NCBI GenBank assembly: GCA_028751875.1
Contig: CM054140.1
Span: forward strand, 45,433,010-45,497,009
Length of the DNA stretch: 64,000 bases
DNA from: Rapana venosa
Lineage: Eukaryota > Mollusca > Gastropoda > Neogastropoda > Muricidae
Direction: 5' to 3'
The notes under the pieces: generated by a model
The model's database searches: none
Seen by the model: the letters and a program-made list of their open reading frames with translations, nothing else
What the model was told of the DNA's origin: nothing
Shown here: in pieces, positions 32,395-43,587 of the stretch
How the letters are laid out: each line of letters opens with the position of its first letter
Position numbering within the stretch: the stretch's first letter is position 1
Translations under genes and position numbers: made by a program

Positions 32395-32745
32395 TTTTTC
32401 CTAGGTTAAGGATGCAGTTCACTCTTTGTGTGCTGTTCATTCTTAGTATCGTTTCCCCTGGATAAAGGATGCAGTTCACTCTTAGTGTGCAGTTCATTCT
32501 AAGTATCGCTTCTCCTAGATAAAGGACGCAGTTCATTCTTAGTATCGTTTCTCCTGGGTAAAGGACGCAGTTCATTCTTAGTATCGTTTCTCCTAGGTAA
32601 AGGATGAAGTTCATTCTTAGTATCGTTTCTCCTAGGTAAAGGATGCAGTTCATTCTTAGTATCGTTTCTCCTAGGTAAAGGACGCAGTTCATTCTTAGTA
32701 TCGTTTCTCCTAGGTAAAGGATGCAGTTCATTCTTAGTATCACTT
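32395..32745. repeat. Minisatellite, unit 39 bp (about 9 copies)
   Basis: Unit AGTTCATTCTTAGTATCGTT then TCTCCTAGGTAAAGGATGC. On the minus strand this reads a 13-residue repeat ILRMNCILYLGET; the open frame 32333-32743 comes from a unit length divisible by three. Copies at the left end are more diverged. Confidence 0.96.
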
Positions 32746-34325
32746 CTCTGGGTATTAGTTATTCTGTCGAAAAGAATTCAGATATGACTTGTGGGCGTTC
32801 TCAGAGAGTTTCTATGCATGTTTTAAGGCCTGTGATTAGTTTTGCTAACTAGGATTTAATTTGTATTGAGAAAAATGTCACTGATACTGGCAGAAAAATG
32901 CTTGCTAGAAGAAAATCAGGCAGGAGGTGCCACGAACACTTTTGGTACACCGGTTGACATTTTGAATAAAGAGGTATATGCTCATAGAGGATTTACCTTT
33001 TTGGAAAGACGTTTGTGCACTCAAACAAATTTTCGTATGTTTACTGCTCCTACCGAAACCCTTGTTAAAAAAACTGGTTGTTTTATATGATACATCTTTC
33101 AACATATTTTTTACTGTCTACATTGACTTTTTGCTTGGCGATTTTTTGTGTTATTCTTTTAAAGTCAAAAAAGATTTTCAAGATGATCGTCTCCTAGTTT
33201 TCATTGAAAACACTGAAGTGTTCTTGATAATTATGTTAGAGAGGGTTTCCTGTTCTCTGTCACAGGATATTTTCATCAGTATTACCAGCCTTTTCTAAAT
33301 GCATTTCCTAGAGATTGGTATTGTGTCGATGCGTTCCTGTGGTTTGGATAATCGTTTGCAAATCCACTTAAACCGTGAGTCACCTTTTGCCAGGCACACT
33401 GCAAAAGTTGTGTAAATTGGGATTTCAGTACGTTTTGCTTGGCTGTAAGCGAAGGAGTAGATTTATCCTGTCATTTTGTGGAAAGCTGATAATTATCAGT
33501 TTCTTGAGCAAAGAAGTCGAGTCACGTTGTGCTGATTTTGGTCATATCTTTACAGAGTAATCTTATTTTGATGGCAGTGTAATCATATACACGGTTTTCA
33601 GGCTATTTAGTTAACAAAAATAGACCAGTGCTTTCATGTTTGTTTGAACAATATTGATCGTTGGAAATTCTGATTTTCTCCCTCGGGACTTAATTGTTAA
33701 GATTAGAGCAAAAACCTATGGCGAGTTAGTTGTCAGTTAGTAAACAGTGATGAAAATGATCCCACCTTCTGTTGCACAAACTTGCATACCCATGAACAAC
33801 TGGTGTCGTTCCACCCAAATGCACTGTCAATGGATCATTGTTTTGTGTACTTCTGTTTTCCTTTCAACGTTCTCTCACTCATGTGATATTAGACACCTTA
33901 AAAAAAAGAATACTTTTTAATTCACCTTGACAATGGTTTGTAAAAGTAACAACAAAACACTCACAAAAACTTAAGCAAAAAAAAATCCAACAACAACAAC
34001 AAACCTGAAACATATCAAAACAAGCCTAGACAAACAGGTCAAAATGGTTTGACGTAAAAGAGCAGGTAATGTTACCACACAGGAGCATTGATACCGTAGG
34101 TTATCAAACATTCATTTAGCAGTTGGGCTACTTTCAATTAACTAGCACTTTAGGTTTGGGTTCCCCCCAAAAAAACCCCACCATCTAACATTTTGGTTAG
34201 CATCAAATTTCAAGCAGCTTGGTTATGTATCAAACATTTAGCAATTTCGTTAGCATCAAATATCAACCAGTTTGTCGATAATCAAATATTTAGCAGTTCA
34301 TTTGTGATTACTTTCCTTCAACCAG
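32746..34325. other. Repeat-poor AT-rich DNA, no gene recognised
   Basis: About 1.6 kb, one of the least repetitive stretches. Open frames at 32866-33090 and 32978-33298 have no recognisable domain and no convincing splice context. 34190-34300 repeats the phrase GCATCAAATTTCAAGCAGCT / GCATCAAATATCAACCAGTT (diverged tandem units of about 60 bp). Confidence 0.5.
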
Positions 34326-34418
34326 GCCACGCTCTCTCTGCCTCTGTCTCTCTGTCTCTGGCTGTCTCTCTCTATCTCTCTTGCTCTTTCTCTCTCCCTC
34401 CCTCCCCCCCCCCCCCCC

Positions 34419-34486
<68 letters not shown>

Positions 34487-34614
34487 TCATTAGTTGTGAT
34501 AAATAGCCGTAGTCTCTACTCAGGGCAAGGGCCGGATGAAAAAAAGTATGTCAATGCCTATCTGTAACCAATCTCTCTTCCCCCCCCCCCATCCTCCCTC
34601 CCCCTCTCTCTCTC

Positions 34615-34650
<36 letters not shown>
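34326..34650. repeat. Two CT-rich tracts with C homopolymers
   Basis: CTCTGT/CT 34328-34482 with about 14 C near 34406-34419; a second tract 34565-34650 with 10 C. About 80 bp of unique DNA lies between. Confidence 0.95.
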
Positions 34651-34651
<1 letters not shown>

Positions 34652-35324
34652 CGTTTTTGCTTTTTCTACACCAAAAGGATACGTTCTCACGCACTAAGAC
34701 TACATACTTTCCTTCCCCCCCCCCCCCCACTCGCTTGTTCTCTGCAAACGATTAGATGGAAAAACAAAACTGAAAACAACTCCCCCCCCACACACACACA
34801 CACAAAACCGTTAAAAAATGTGGAGTAAAAGTAGAACCATTTTGATGGTAGTAAAATGAATTTCTATTACGGTTTCGGATTTTCTTTTTCCCCCTTTTTT
34901 TTCTCGAAAACACAGAATTGACCTTTTCTTTGATCTATTTTTACCCTGCACCCTCTGTCCCCGCGAAAAACAACAACTTTTATTTTAAAAAATCGATTAC
35001 ACTCGGGAGCAGGACAAAAGGTGAGCACTAAAAATAGCTATATCCAGCAGTTTAAAAACGCCAGGGATGTTTTTTTGGGGGGTAAGAACCCTGAAGTCTC
35101 CAAAGGATTAAAGACAATGATACACGAATTATTGGTTCTTTCTGTCAATGGCTAGATTTCATGACACCAGCCCGACACACGACTTCCTTTCTGCTCTAGG
35201 AGGCAATTGTGATGGCGATTTTTGTCATAGTGTGTATAGATTGCTTTTTTGTTTTGAAGAAATGAGTCTATGCCCACGTAGATATTTTTGATAGACATAA
35301 ATACACTTTCCTTAAGAGGTTTTG
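34651..35324. other. Unique AT-rich DNA
   Basis: Short C runs near 34716-34728 and 34781-34788. No gene is recognised. Confidence 0.5.
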
Positions 35325-35341
35325 TCGGAGAGAGAGAGGAG

Positions 35342-35390
<49 letters not shown>

Positions 35391-35392
35391 AT
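35325..35392. repeat. (GA)n microsatellite
   Basis: GA/GGA run ending at a family B SINE tail. Confidence 0.95.
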
Positions 35393-35398
35393 GACAAA

Positions 35399-35456
35399 TT
35401 CTTTTATTTCGACGATAATTAATAAGCACCCATGTGTTTTTTACATCCAGTCCCCG
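35399..35456 (-). mobile_element. Family B SINE, 3' tail only
   Basis: Reads TTCTTTTATTTCGACGATAA, TAAGCACCCATGTG and TTTACATCCAGTCCCCG. It abuts the GA array. Confidence 0.82.
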
Positions 35457-35539
35457 CCCTTAGGGATATATAAGAGAGAGAGTGTGTTGGGGTGGAATTG
35501 AACCTAAGACTTTTCGTGTTTTTTGTCTACCTGCTGGAG

Positions 35540-35635
35540 AGAGAGAGAGGGAGGGAGAGAGAGAGAGGGGGGGGGGAGGGGGAGGAGGGAGGGAGCGAGC
35601 GAGAGAGAGAGAGAGAGAGGGGGGGGGGGAGGGTG
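35540..35635. repeat. Purine tract (GA)n/(G)n
   Basis: GA blocks alternate with G runs of 8-10 and a GAGCGAGCGAG break. Confidence 0.95.
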
Positions 35636-35744
35636 TACGGGAATGGGCAAGGTATAAAAACAAAAATCTATGTCCATTTAGATTTTTTTATTTGGTTGCT
35701 TTTTTCTGGTTTTATGCGAGATCGATCTACATCCAAGTCTTGTT

Positions 35745-35990
35745 CGAGAATGAACTGAATGTCAAAGTCCTTCGGATGAGACTATAAACCGAGGCCCCGT
35801 GTGCAAACGCATGCAGAACATCTTGCGCACACGTTAAATCGTGTTCCGCTTTTCGAAAGAGTAAGCCATTGTGTGCCGGTGGGAACAGATGACAATATTT
35901 ACAAAACCGCATACACACGTGGAATGGATGTAAAAAAGCACACGACTGCTTATTCCATTATCCTCGATATAAGATAATAAATAAATAAAA
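35745..35990 (+). mobile_element. Family B SINE lacking the tRNA head
   Basis: Starts at GAACTGAATGTCAAAGTCCT, the same sub-type as 18511-18870, and runs to an (AATA)n tail. It carries TTCGGATGAGACTATAAACC, TTGTGTGCCGGTGGGAACAG and GGATGTAAAAAAGCACACGA. Confidence 0.9.
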
Positions 35991-36240
35991 TGCACAGTCT
36001 CACCAGTTGCTGTAGAGATGAGGGCATTTGATGGTAGGTTTTGTTTCCCACCCAGTCTTCTGAAGAATAACTGTATGGGTTGGTGAATGCTGATTGTAAT
36101 ATATACAGGATCTCTCAATTTAAAAAAACCTGAAACTTTTGACAGTTGCAACGTTGTAGATGCAGAGGCAATGTGTACCTACTTTAACAAAAGCAATGGC
36201 GTAGACTGTGGGCGATATTCCCTGCTTATATTAGAGCAGA

Positions 36241-36270
36241 AACACACACGCACGCACACACACACAGAGT

Positions 36271-36350
<80 letters not shown>
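36241..36350. repeat. (CA)n then (GA)n
   Basis: A short CA/CGCA run leading into about 75 bp of pure GA. Confidence 0.96.
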
Positions 36351-36351
<1 letters not shown>

Positions 36352-36640
36352 AAAAGGAAACATAACTGGATGGAAACCAACACGGTACAGTGGTAATAGG
36401 TACCGTAAATATCACACAGAAACCACACGAGCTGCAGAACGTGTGGACCCATTAGTCAGATGAGTGAATCCGTATTTGGATGACGATCCGTTTAGACTAA
36501 TCACCAGAAAAAAAGTATTACAATCCTGGGTACTTTCGTGGTCTTTGGGCGATGTTGGTTGGGTTTAGTTTTTTACCCTCCTGTGGTTCTGACACCTGAA
36601 AAGTTCCTTTTAAAATGAAAATAATAAGAAGAAAAGAAAT

Positions 36641-36690
36641 GGAATTTATATAGTGCTGTATCTTGCACAGACAAATCAAAGCGCAATTTC
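36641..36690 (+). repeat. Family T dispersed tail repeat
   Basis: Reads GGAATTTATATAGTGCTGTA, TCTTGCACAGACAAATC and AAAGCGC. Confidence 0.8.
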
Positions 36691-38195
36691 ATAGTTGTGT
36701 TTGCATTGAAGAATAAACCTTGATGTCTGCAGTATGTTTGCAGTATTGTAAATTTTGTCATCCCTTAGAAAGAGAGAGAAAGATAGAGGGAAGGCATTTG
36801 GAGTAGGTAACCTTTTAAACAAATTGGTATAGGCTAGAGGGAAAATTCAGCTAAGGAAATCAGTAATATACAGATTAAACTCGTCGCTTTTCTCCGGAGT
36901 GCAGACCTGGATGCACATTTGCATACAGAATTTGTCTGTTGTCGCTTTTCGTATAATGATAAATCGTTTGAACATTTAGTCATCAACGAAGCTTTAACGC
37001 ATAGTTTACTTCACTCGGTCCGATAGATGGTGCCATAATTGTTTCGAGGCAGGTATTTAAATTAGCCGAGTTACCAGTGTTACTTTAAAGTGCATGATTA
37101 AAACACTCAGGCGGCAGGTGTTGTCATGCAGCCTCTTAACAACTTGCATAGGGCTGACATTCTGTTTGTTCCTTTATACCTGTTGCTGTGTGTCGTGCAG
37201 TTCAACAGGGATAACACAGAACATGCCCTCTGCTTCATTCCATTACGGCTTCATTCCATTACGGCGAAACCGTCAGTGCATTTAGATGAGAGTATTGCGT
37301 GCTGTGCATGCTTCAGGTGCATTGCCATGTAGGCAGCCATATGCCCGCTTCCAGACAACTTCCTCTCCTTATTGTCTGGGGAGATTTGCATTGCGTAGAG
37401 ACGTGCTCACCCTGCCATGGCCTCTGTGGTTGGTGGGGTTATATTCCTCGCCCAACGATCTCCACAAACACAGCGAGAAGATGAAACAGCATTTTGATGC
37501 AAATATCCTCCATTAGTTTGTTCGTGTCAGTAACTGACCACAAAACAAAGAAAGGAGCGGGCAAACCGTAAGATCACCTCATATTTAATAAACTACTAGT
37601 TCAAAAACTTCCAAAACATCATGTAAGCTATCGCTTTTACATCAACGCTAGGACGTGGTACTTAGTGGCAGACAACATTTGCGCTGCTGCGTGTCAACGT
37701 CGTTAAGTGACCACGAGTTTACCTGCGTTTATTTTAGGGGGGCATGTTGACGTTTTCTGTGCCAAGCAGGGGAGCTGTAACATTTCTTGGTCTGCTTTGC
37801 TGATCATTTTCCTGCTTTAATTAACCATTCATACCAATAGGCAACCACGTCTACTTAAAATGATTGAAAGAGAACGCGAAGCGGAAGATAACACCGTTTT
37901 AGCAGTAGCTAAATAAATCAGTTTCAAAGTGTGTAGCCAGTCTGAGGGTTAAGTTGGAAGATTGTACCATCACAACATAGTTTGGGGTATCAACAGATAC
38001 TTAGAGGGAGAAGAAAAGGAAGGAAAGGGGCGGGAAAGGGCTAAGAATAATAACACTTTCCCCCACCCAGATAATCAAAACAGTGATTGACATTGCATGG
38101 CACGACACCGTTAAAGCTGCTTCAGTTATAGTTCTTTGTTTGGAATGCGCAGAGATGTAGCTGCCACGTCCGATTGACTCTGCCAGCATGTATTG
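36691..38195. other. Unique DNA, no gene recognised
   Basis: 37233-37262 carries a 15-bp doublet (TTCATTCCATTACGGC twice). 37411-37440 (CATGGCCTCTGTGGTTGGTG) may be an eroded family I repeat. Open frames at 37094-37516 have no domain. Confidence 0.45.
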
Positions 38196-38440
38196 ATTCT
38201 TCTCCTTTCTGGGTGTGTGTCCAGCTGAGAGCAAGGACAGGTTCAGTCCATTACACCCTGTATGTGGGTCTCCAGTATAGGAGGCCGAGTGCTTTCACCG
38301 GGAAGGCCCGGATATTGGCGGGGAGATTAATATCCTGCATTCCGGATTGTGACCCAGGTCAGGTTTGGCCGGTTTTGTCTGTCAACTAAGGAAACCATTG
38401 TCTTGGTCACAGGAAATCTTTTGTAGTGAGATTACTTTGT
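38196..38440 (+). repeat. Family E dispersed repeat, copy 1
   Basis: Reads GTTCAGTCCATTACACCCTG, AAGGCCCGGATATTGGCGGG, CCTGCATTCCGGATTGTGAC and AATCTTTTGTAGTGAGATTA. It aligns with 40655-40906 in the same orientation. No polymerase III boxes or coding frame; class unknown. Confidence 0.85.
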
Positions 38441-38564
38441 CTTTTTTGGGGTGGGGTGGGGTGGGGGGAGGGCTTGGACTGGTTTTTGTCCTTGTGTGAA
38501 TATGGCTGATTTCCATGAACAGGGTTATGCTTGTGACTGTGCATGCATGCATGCGTGTGTGTGC

Positions 38565-38595
<31 letters not shown>

Positions 38596-38600
38596 TGTTG
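38441..38600. repeat. G-rich and (GT)n/(GC)n runs
   Basis: GGGGTGGGGTGGGGTGGGGG near 38450-38468 (G-quadruplex-prone), then a GCATGCATGC, GCGC and GT run at 38542-38598. Confidence 0.9.
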
Positions 38601-40654
38601 GTCAGCAAGACAACATCGACAAAAACATGAATAAAAGCAGGCAGGTGTGTACCGAAATGAATATAGTCTGCTTAGGGAAAAGTCGGAAATTATTTTGTAT
38701 GAATGTATTAAACGAAAAAGAAAGTGATGCATTGATGATACTTTTTTCAGATTTTGAATGTGAGAAGTTTAGTTTTTGCTCGTTAAATGACTAAAGAATA
38801 GTAATGACGATGACGATACTGTTACCTCTGCTGCTGACACTGCCAATAGTGATGGTGATATGACAACAATATGCATGAAATAATGTCAAAAAGTATTACT
38901 AATCAAAAGATGGTTGGTAATTGATTATGCATTATTATCAAGTTCTTTGGAAATGACAGTTGTCTGTTGCAAGAATCTTATTCTAAAAGTGGTATTAAAT
39001 AACACCATCATTCCTATTAAAACATTAGCTGAAAATTGTGTGTGTTTGAATGGGTCCTGTTTTATTTATTGCATACGGTAATGTTTGTCCTATCTGTTTA
39101 GTATGACGCCAAGAAATATGAATAAAAAATTTACTCTAAAGAACAATCTTGATCCAAAATATATGAAGGATAATGACCCTGAAAAAATGATGATGATTGA
39201 CTGCTAATAGAAGTTATAGTCATCTGGCAACTGCTCAGTTAATCAATACTTTAATGTGTTAAAAATCATGCTCATATAAAAATTATCCAGTCATAATTAT
39301 CGATTTCACATTTGCAAAATTTACATCTTCCTGTATATCTTATCAAGCTGTCGTATTTGATGTGATTCGTCAACATCACATCTGAATTTTATGGGAGAGC
39401 AATGATAAGTCTGCTATTATTGTAGAGGGAATTAAGTAGCACTTATGTTGACGACTGTAATCAATGGAAACATAATCGCATTAGAAAATACCAACCAACT
39501 AATAATGCTGCACTCTGGATCTGCTCATGCAGCTATCAAAATACTGTATCTGTACTTTATGCTCTATTTCACTCCGTGCATTGTGAATATATGTATGTAT
39601 TGTATGCAGTGTCGAGCCTTGCTTCTTGCACTCATTTCATGTATTGGTTCTTTGCTGTCCTGAGTGAATGAGTTTTTATTTAAACCAAAGCCAGCTTACA
39701 ACAGAAAAGTCATACAACGTAGACAAAGATAAATACAGTTCTTTTCCAAAGTTAGACAACAATGTGGTTTGTTTTGACTTATTTCTTAAGTTGACAAATC
39801 AATGGCTGCCAAACTATGTCAAAAGAGATCCCACAATTGCTTAGGAAGTTGACCATTTGTGAGCATCAGCAACTCCTACTGTATTAGAAGAAAATATACA
39901 CCCGAATACAGAGTTATCATTCTAGCTATCAAGAAAAGAGATCCTTCAAGCTTGTGAAAATATACCATTTTAGAATGATATTGTTTCATTTAGTTGGGTA
40001 GACAATTTTGCTTTTTAAATATCTGCTTAAATCACAAATCAGCTAGCATATTCAACTGGTTTTTATTTAATATATCAAAACATGTTGGAAATGAAAATGT
40101 TAGATTACATTTTTCAGGGTCAGGCAGTTTGTGATTGTAAAGTGATTCACATTTGAATATATAACTTATTGACATGTGGCTAGGCAAGATTTCATGATGC
40201 TTTGATTTATGGAAACGATTATATTGATTAAAGAAAATAGGGAGAATTGAAGTCGAGAAACAAGAGTCAGACTGATAGACTTTACCTAAAATGACCTTTG
40301 CTGGCCTTTGAGGTGAGCAACTGTAAATATGTAGCGCAAGTGTCTTGCTTGTGTCTACACTGAGGTAATGGTGTGGGAAATGATGCTGTGAGGAGGCTGA
40401 ACAAAGTTCTATGATGTGCTGGCTAATTAAGAAATATTGATCAATGAAGAAGAGGACGTGATAAGTGGCTGGACGAAGTTCTGTGATGTGTTGACTAACT
40501 GAGAAATACTGATCAATAAAAAAAGAGGATGTGATAAGTGGCTTAGACTAATAATACCCTGCCTGTTAACTACAACAGTAGCTGACATTGCGTGACATGA
40601 CATTATAACAGTAAAGTAGATTCAGATTGATCGTACATAAATCAGACGTGGCTT
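38601..40654. other. Quiet AT-rich DNA, almost free of repeats
   Basis: About 2 kb with none of the window's usual arrays except the 72-bp doublet at 40395-40543. No coding frame has a recognisable domain. It is the best candidate here for ordinary intron or intergenic background. Confidence 0.5.
40395..40543. repeat. Tandem duplication, unit about 72 bp, 2 copies
   Basis: Copies begin GGCTGAACAAAGTTCTATGA and GGCTGGACGAAGTTCTGTGA and share AGAAATAYTGATCAAT and GTGATAAGTGGCT (Y = C or T). Confidence 0.93.
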
Positions 40655-40906
40655 TCTTAGCGTTCAGTGTGTGTCTAACTGAGCAAGCCCCGTTTCAGTC
40701 CGTTACACCTGAACAGATCCCCACAGTATAGGAAGCCTTGTGCTTTTTCACCTAGAAGGCCCGGATATTAGCGGGGAGAGTAATGTCCTGCATTCCGGAT
40801 TTTGATCTGGGACAGGTATGGCCAGTATTGTCTGTTGTTAGTCAAGGAAACAATTGTCTTTGTTAAAATATCTTTTGTAATAAGATTAGTCTCCTTGGTT
40901 TTTTTT
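40655..40906 (+). repeat. Family E dispersed repeat, copy 2
   Basis: Reads GTTTCAGTCCGTTACACCTG, AAGGCCCGGATATTAGCGGG, CCTGCATTCCGGATTTTGAT and TATCTTTTGTAATAAGATTA. Roughly four in five positions match copy 1 by eye. Confidence 0.85.
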
Positions 40907-41081
40907 AGGGTGATGGTGGTTTGCTATTATGCATTTTTCTGGTATGCACACTGATGGTTAAAAAAAAAGCATGTGCTTATACAGGTTGATGCAGACATGC
41001 ATCTCTGTGTTTATTGTTGTCAGCAGCCTGCCCGCTCTCTTCCCAACACGTCTGTGTTTGCAGCTGCACGCGTGGCGAACA

Positions 41082-41406
41082 GGGGGACGGGATAGCGTGG
41101 TGGTAACAGTGATGTATTCGTGATCTGCTGATCCGGGTTCGATTCTCGTTCGAGAGGATTTTTCCTCTGGAGTTAACTTCAGTGCCGACTCCACTACCCC
41201 CCAAAAGTGTTTCGGATGAGACTACAAAATGAGGCTCCGTGTGCGAACGCACGCAGAAATCTTACGCACACGTTAAAACCCGTTCCGCTTTTCGGAAGAG
41301 TAGGCCATTGTGTGCAAAAAATTGACAAAACTGCATACACACGGGGACTGGGTGAAAAAAGCATAAGTGCTTATTCTATTATCCTGGAAAAAAGAGTAAA
41401 ATAAAT
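41082..41406 (+). mobile_element. Family B SINE, full length, second head type
   Basis: The head GGGGACGGGATAGCGTGGTG (A box) with B box CGGGTTCGATTCTC differs from the head at 18511 and resembles the start of family A. The body contains CTGGAGTTAACTTCAGTGCC, GATGAGACTACAAAATGAGG and GAAGAGTAGGCCATTGTGTG, and ends GGGACTGGGTGAAAAAAGC ... ATAAATA. A possible 6-bp duplication GAACAG flanks it, too short to be sure. Confidence 0.9.
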
Positions 41407-42194
41407 AGAACAGTAGTGAATGAACACAGGCAGGTGTGTGCAGTTGTACTTTGTTTGCCAGGGGAACGAATCATGGAATAGTTGTACGGTTAAAAGAAGC
41501 AGAAGATGAAGTTTTTAATTACATTTTGAGAAATTTCTGCTGTAACAACAATGTCAGAAATTGTGTCAGTGATTGACATTTTGTTGAACAACTACGATGG
41601 AACTGATATTTAGAATTAATCTGTTTTACAAGTATGATCAGTCAACGGAAGACAAATTATGATTTGATTATTATTATTATAGAATGATTGATTACCCCGC
41701 AAGCAAGCAATCATCTCTTAACATTAATTTTGTTCTAAAATGTCATTGAATAGGCAAAATCAGTCATAGATCCTTCCAGAATGTTGTCCAAAATATTTTG
41801 AAACTACAGCGACTCAATGATTACTGAAACGACCTGTGGGGTTATACACGTGGGTTTAATCCTTGCTATCAGATTAGATTATGTTGATGTTATTTGCGTA
41901 TTTTGATAACCGTTGTATTAGCAAGTGTATTCACTTGCTAATTGTGTTGGAAATTCTAACAAGATGTAACCACTTATTAAGAATGATAGCGTAGTCAACA
42001 ATAGCGATGGCGCTGAGAATGTGTATATTCTCTGTTAATTCTTACAGAAATTGTTGTTACGTAGGAGAAGTCCATTTAGTTTATGAATAATTTGTTAGAA
42101 AATGTGCTCAAATGAGAAAGATTGATCAAAATTAAGAGCAGGGAATAATCATCACTTTGAATTGGCAGCACATTACATTTTCTTCTTTTCATCC
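41407..42194. other. Unique AT-rich DNA
   Basis: No gene or repeat is recognised. Confidence 0.5.
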
Positions 42195-42616
42195 CTCAGT
42201 TAAAACTTTGAGGTTCGACAATGGTGAAATTTTTGTGTATGCGATCGTTTTTGCCTTCCATTAAGGGAGCCATATTTCGACTTCGGGGATGATGTGTAAA
42301 CACGGCACCAGTGTGCATGCGTTTTTTAACAGATATTTTTGGGCATCCATTCTTACCGGCATGAACAGCCTACCATTCCAAAACGCAACGGTTTTTAACG
42401 TGTGTGTAAGATGTTCTGCATGTGTTTGCACACAGGGCCTAGGTTCATAGTATCATTCGAAAGACTTTCAGGGAAGTGGAATCAGTTCTGATGTTAGCTC
42501 CAGGGGAAAAATCCCCGTGAACGGGCGTTTCGATGGTGGCTCGAACCCAGGCTCATTCTGGGGTCATCAGATCGCGAGCTCAACGCCCTAACCACTAGGC
42601 TATTCCGTCCCCAACG
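42195..42616 (-). mobile_element. Composite SINE: family B head and core with module F tail
   Basis: On the minus strand: tRNA-like head (GGAATAGCCTAGTGGTTAGG as A box; CCTGGGTTCGAGCC as B box, 42535-42613), then the family B core (eroded GATACTATGAACCTAGGCCC), then, in place of the usual B end, module F: CATCATCCCCGAAGTCG, AATGGAAGGCAAAAACGATC and CACCATTGTCGAACCTC. Possible target-site duplication TTTTCATC at 42187-42194 and 42617-42624. Confidence 0.85.
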
Positions 42617-42624
42617 TTTTCATC

Positions 42625-43144
42625 TGATTTCTAAGAATGTTACTTCTGACGCGTTTCGTTACTATTACGACTAACTTCATTTTTTTTTTAAACGCTCAAT
42701 ACGTCACACTTCAAGCAGAAAGCCAGTGGGAATCCTGTAGAAAACTGCAATCAGTGGAAAATAATCCTATCAAGAACCGTGATCAGCGAATAGTGGTGTG
42801 CAGCCGCCCTGCATGTGCAGCTATGGAAATTTCCTGCCTGGGTTTCATGCTCTGGTTCATTCACACAGCACCCTCCATGCATTGTAAAGGATTATCTGAA
42901 TGTGGCCTAAAAAACCAGGTTCTTTCTTTAATACCGAAAATCTAATGTTCCGTACATAGATTTAACTTTTATTTCTGGGGTTTCTATTTTTGACTTCTGT
43001 TAGACTGCATTGATACAGAATGGGGACGGTGTGAATCCACGGTTGCAAAAATTAGTTTATCAACTGAATAGCCAAAGACTGGTGAGGCAGCTGACCATCC
43101 CTGATCATTTAGCAGTTCTTCTTTTTCTATACAAAATGTTCCTC
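42625..43144. other. Unique DNA, no gene recognised
   Basis: A plus-strand open frame of 102 codons (42637-42945) has no recognisable domain. Confidence 0.45.
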
Positions 43145-43570
43145 CGCTAGAGCTTCAAGATTCACCAATGGTGAGATTTGTGAGTATGCGATCGGTTTTG
43201 CCCACCATTAAGGTAGCTGCACTATGACTTTGGGGATGATGTCTGAACACGAAACCATCGTGCATGCGTTTTCTTTTTTCTAAATGCTTTCCTCTGCTCT
43301 TACCATCACGCAATGACCTTCTTTCTCGAAAGGCGGAAAAGATTTTAACGGGTGCATAGGAAGCTGGGTTTGCAAGCTGTTCGGCGTTTGTTCGCACACG
43401 AGACCTCGGTTTGTAGTCTCATCCAAAGCACTTTTGGGGAAGTGGAGTCAACACTGATGTTAATTCCAGAGGGAAAATCCCCGTGAACGTCTGCGTCTCT
43501 GAGGTGGCTCCAGCCCGGAATGTCAGATCACGACCTCAGCGTTCTAACCACTAGGATACCCAGGCCCCAG
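43145..43570 (-). mobile_element. Composite SINE: family B head and core with module F tail
   Basis: Same architecture as 42195-42616. Head (minus) GGTATCCTAGTGGTTAGAAC as A box. The B-box region reads CCGGGCTGGAGCC and is decayed. The tail carries CATCATCCCCAAAGTC, TTAATGGTGGGCAAAACCGA and CTCACCATTGGTGAATC. Two copies with the same junction make this a real subfamily rather than a chance neighbouring insertion. Confidence 0.86.
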
Positions 43571-43587
43571 TTATTCTGACAGTTCTC

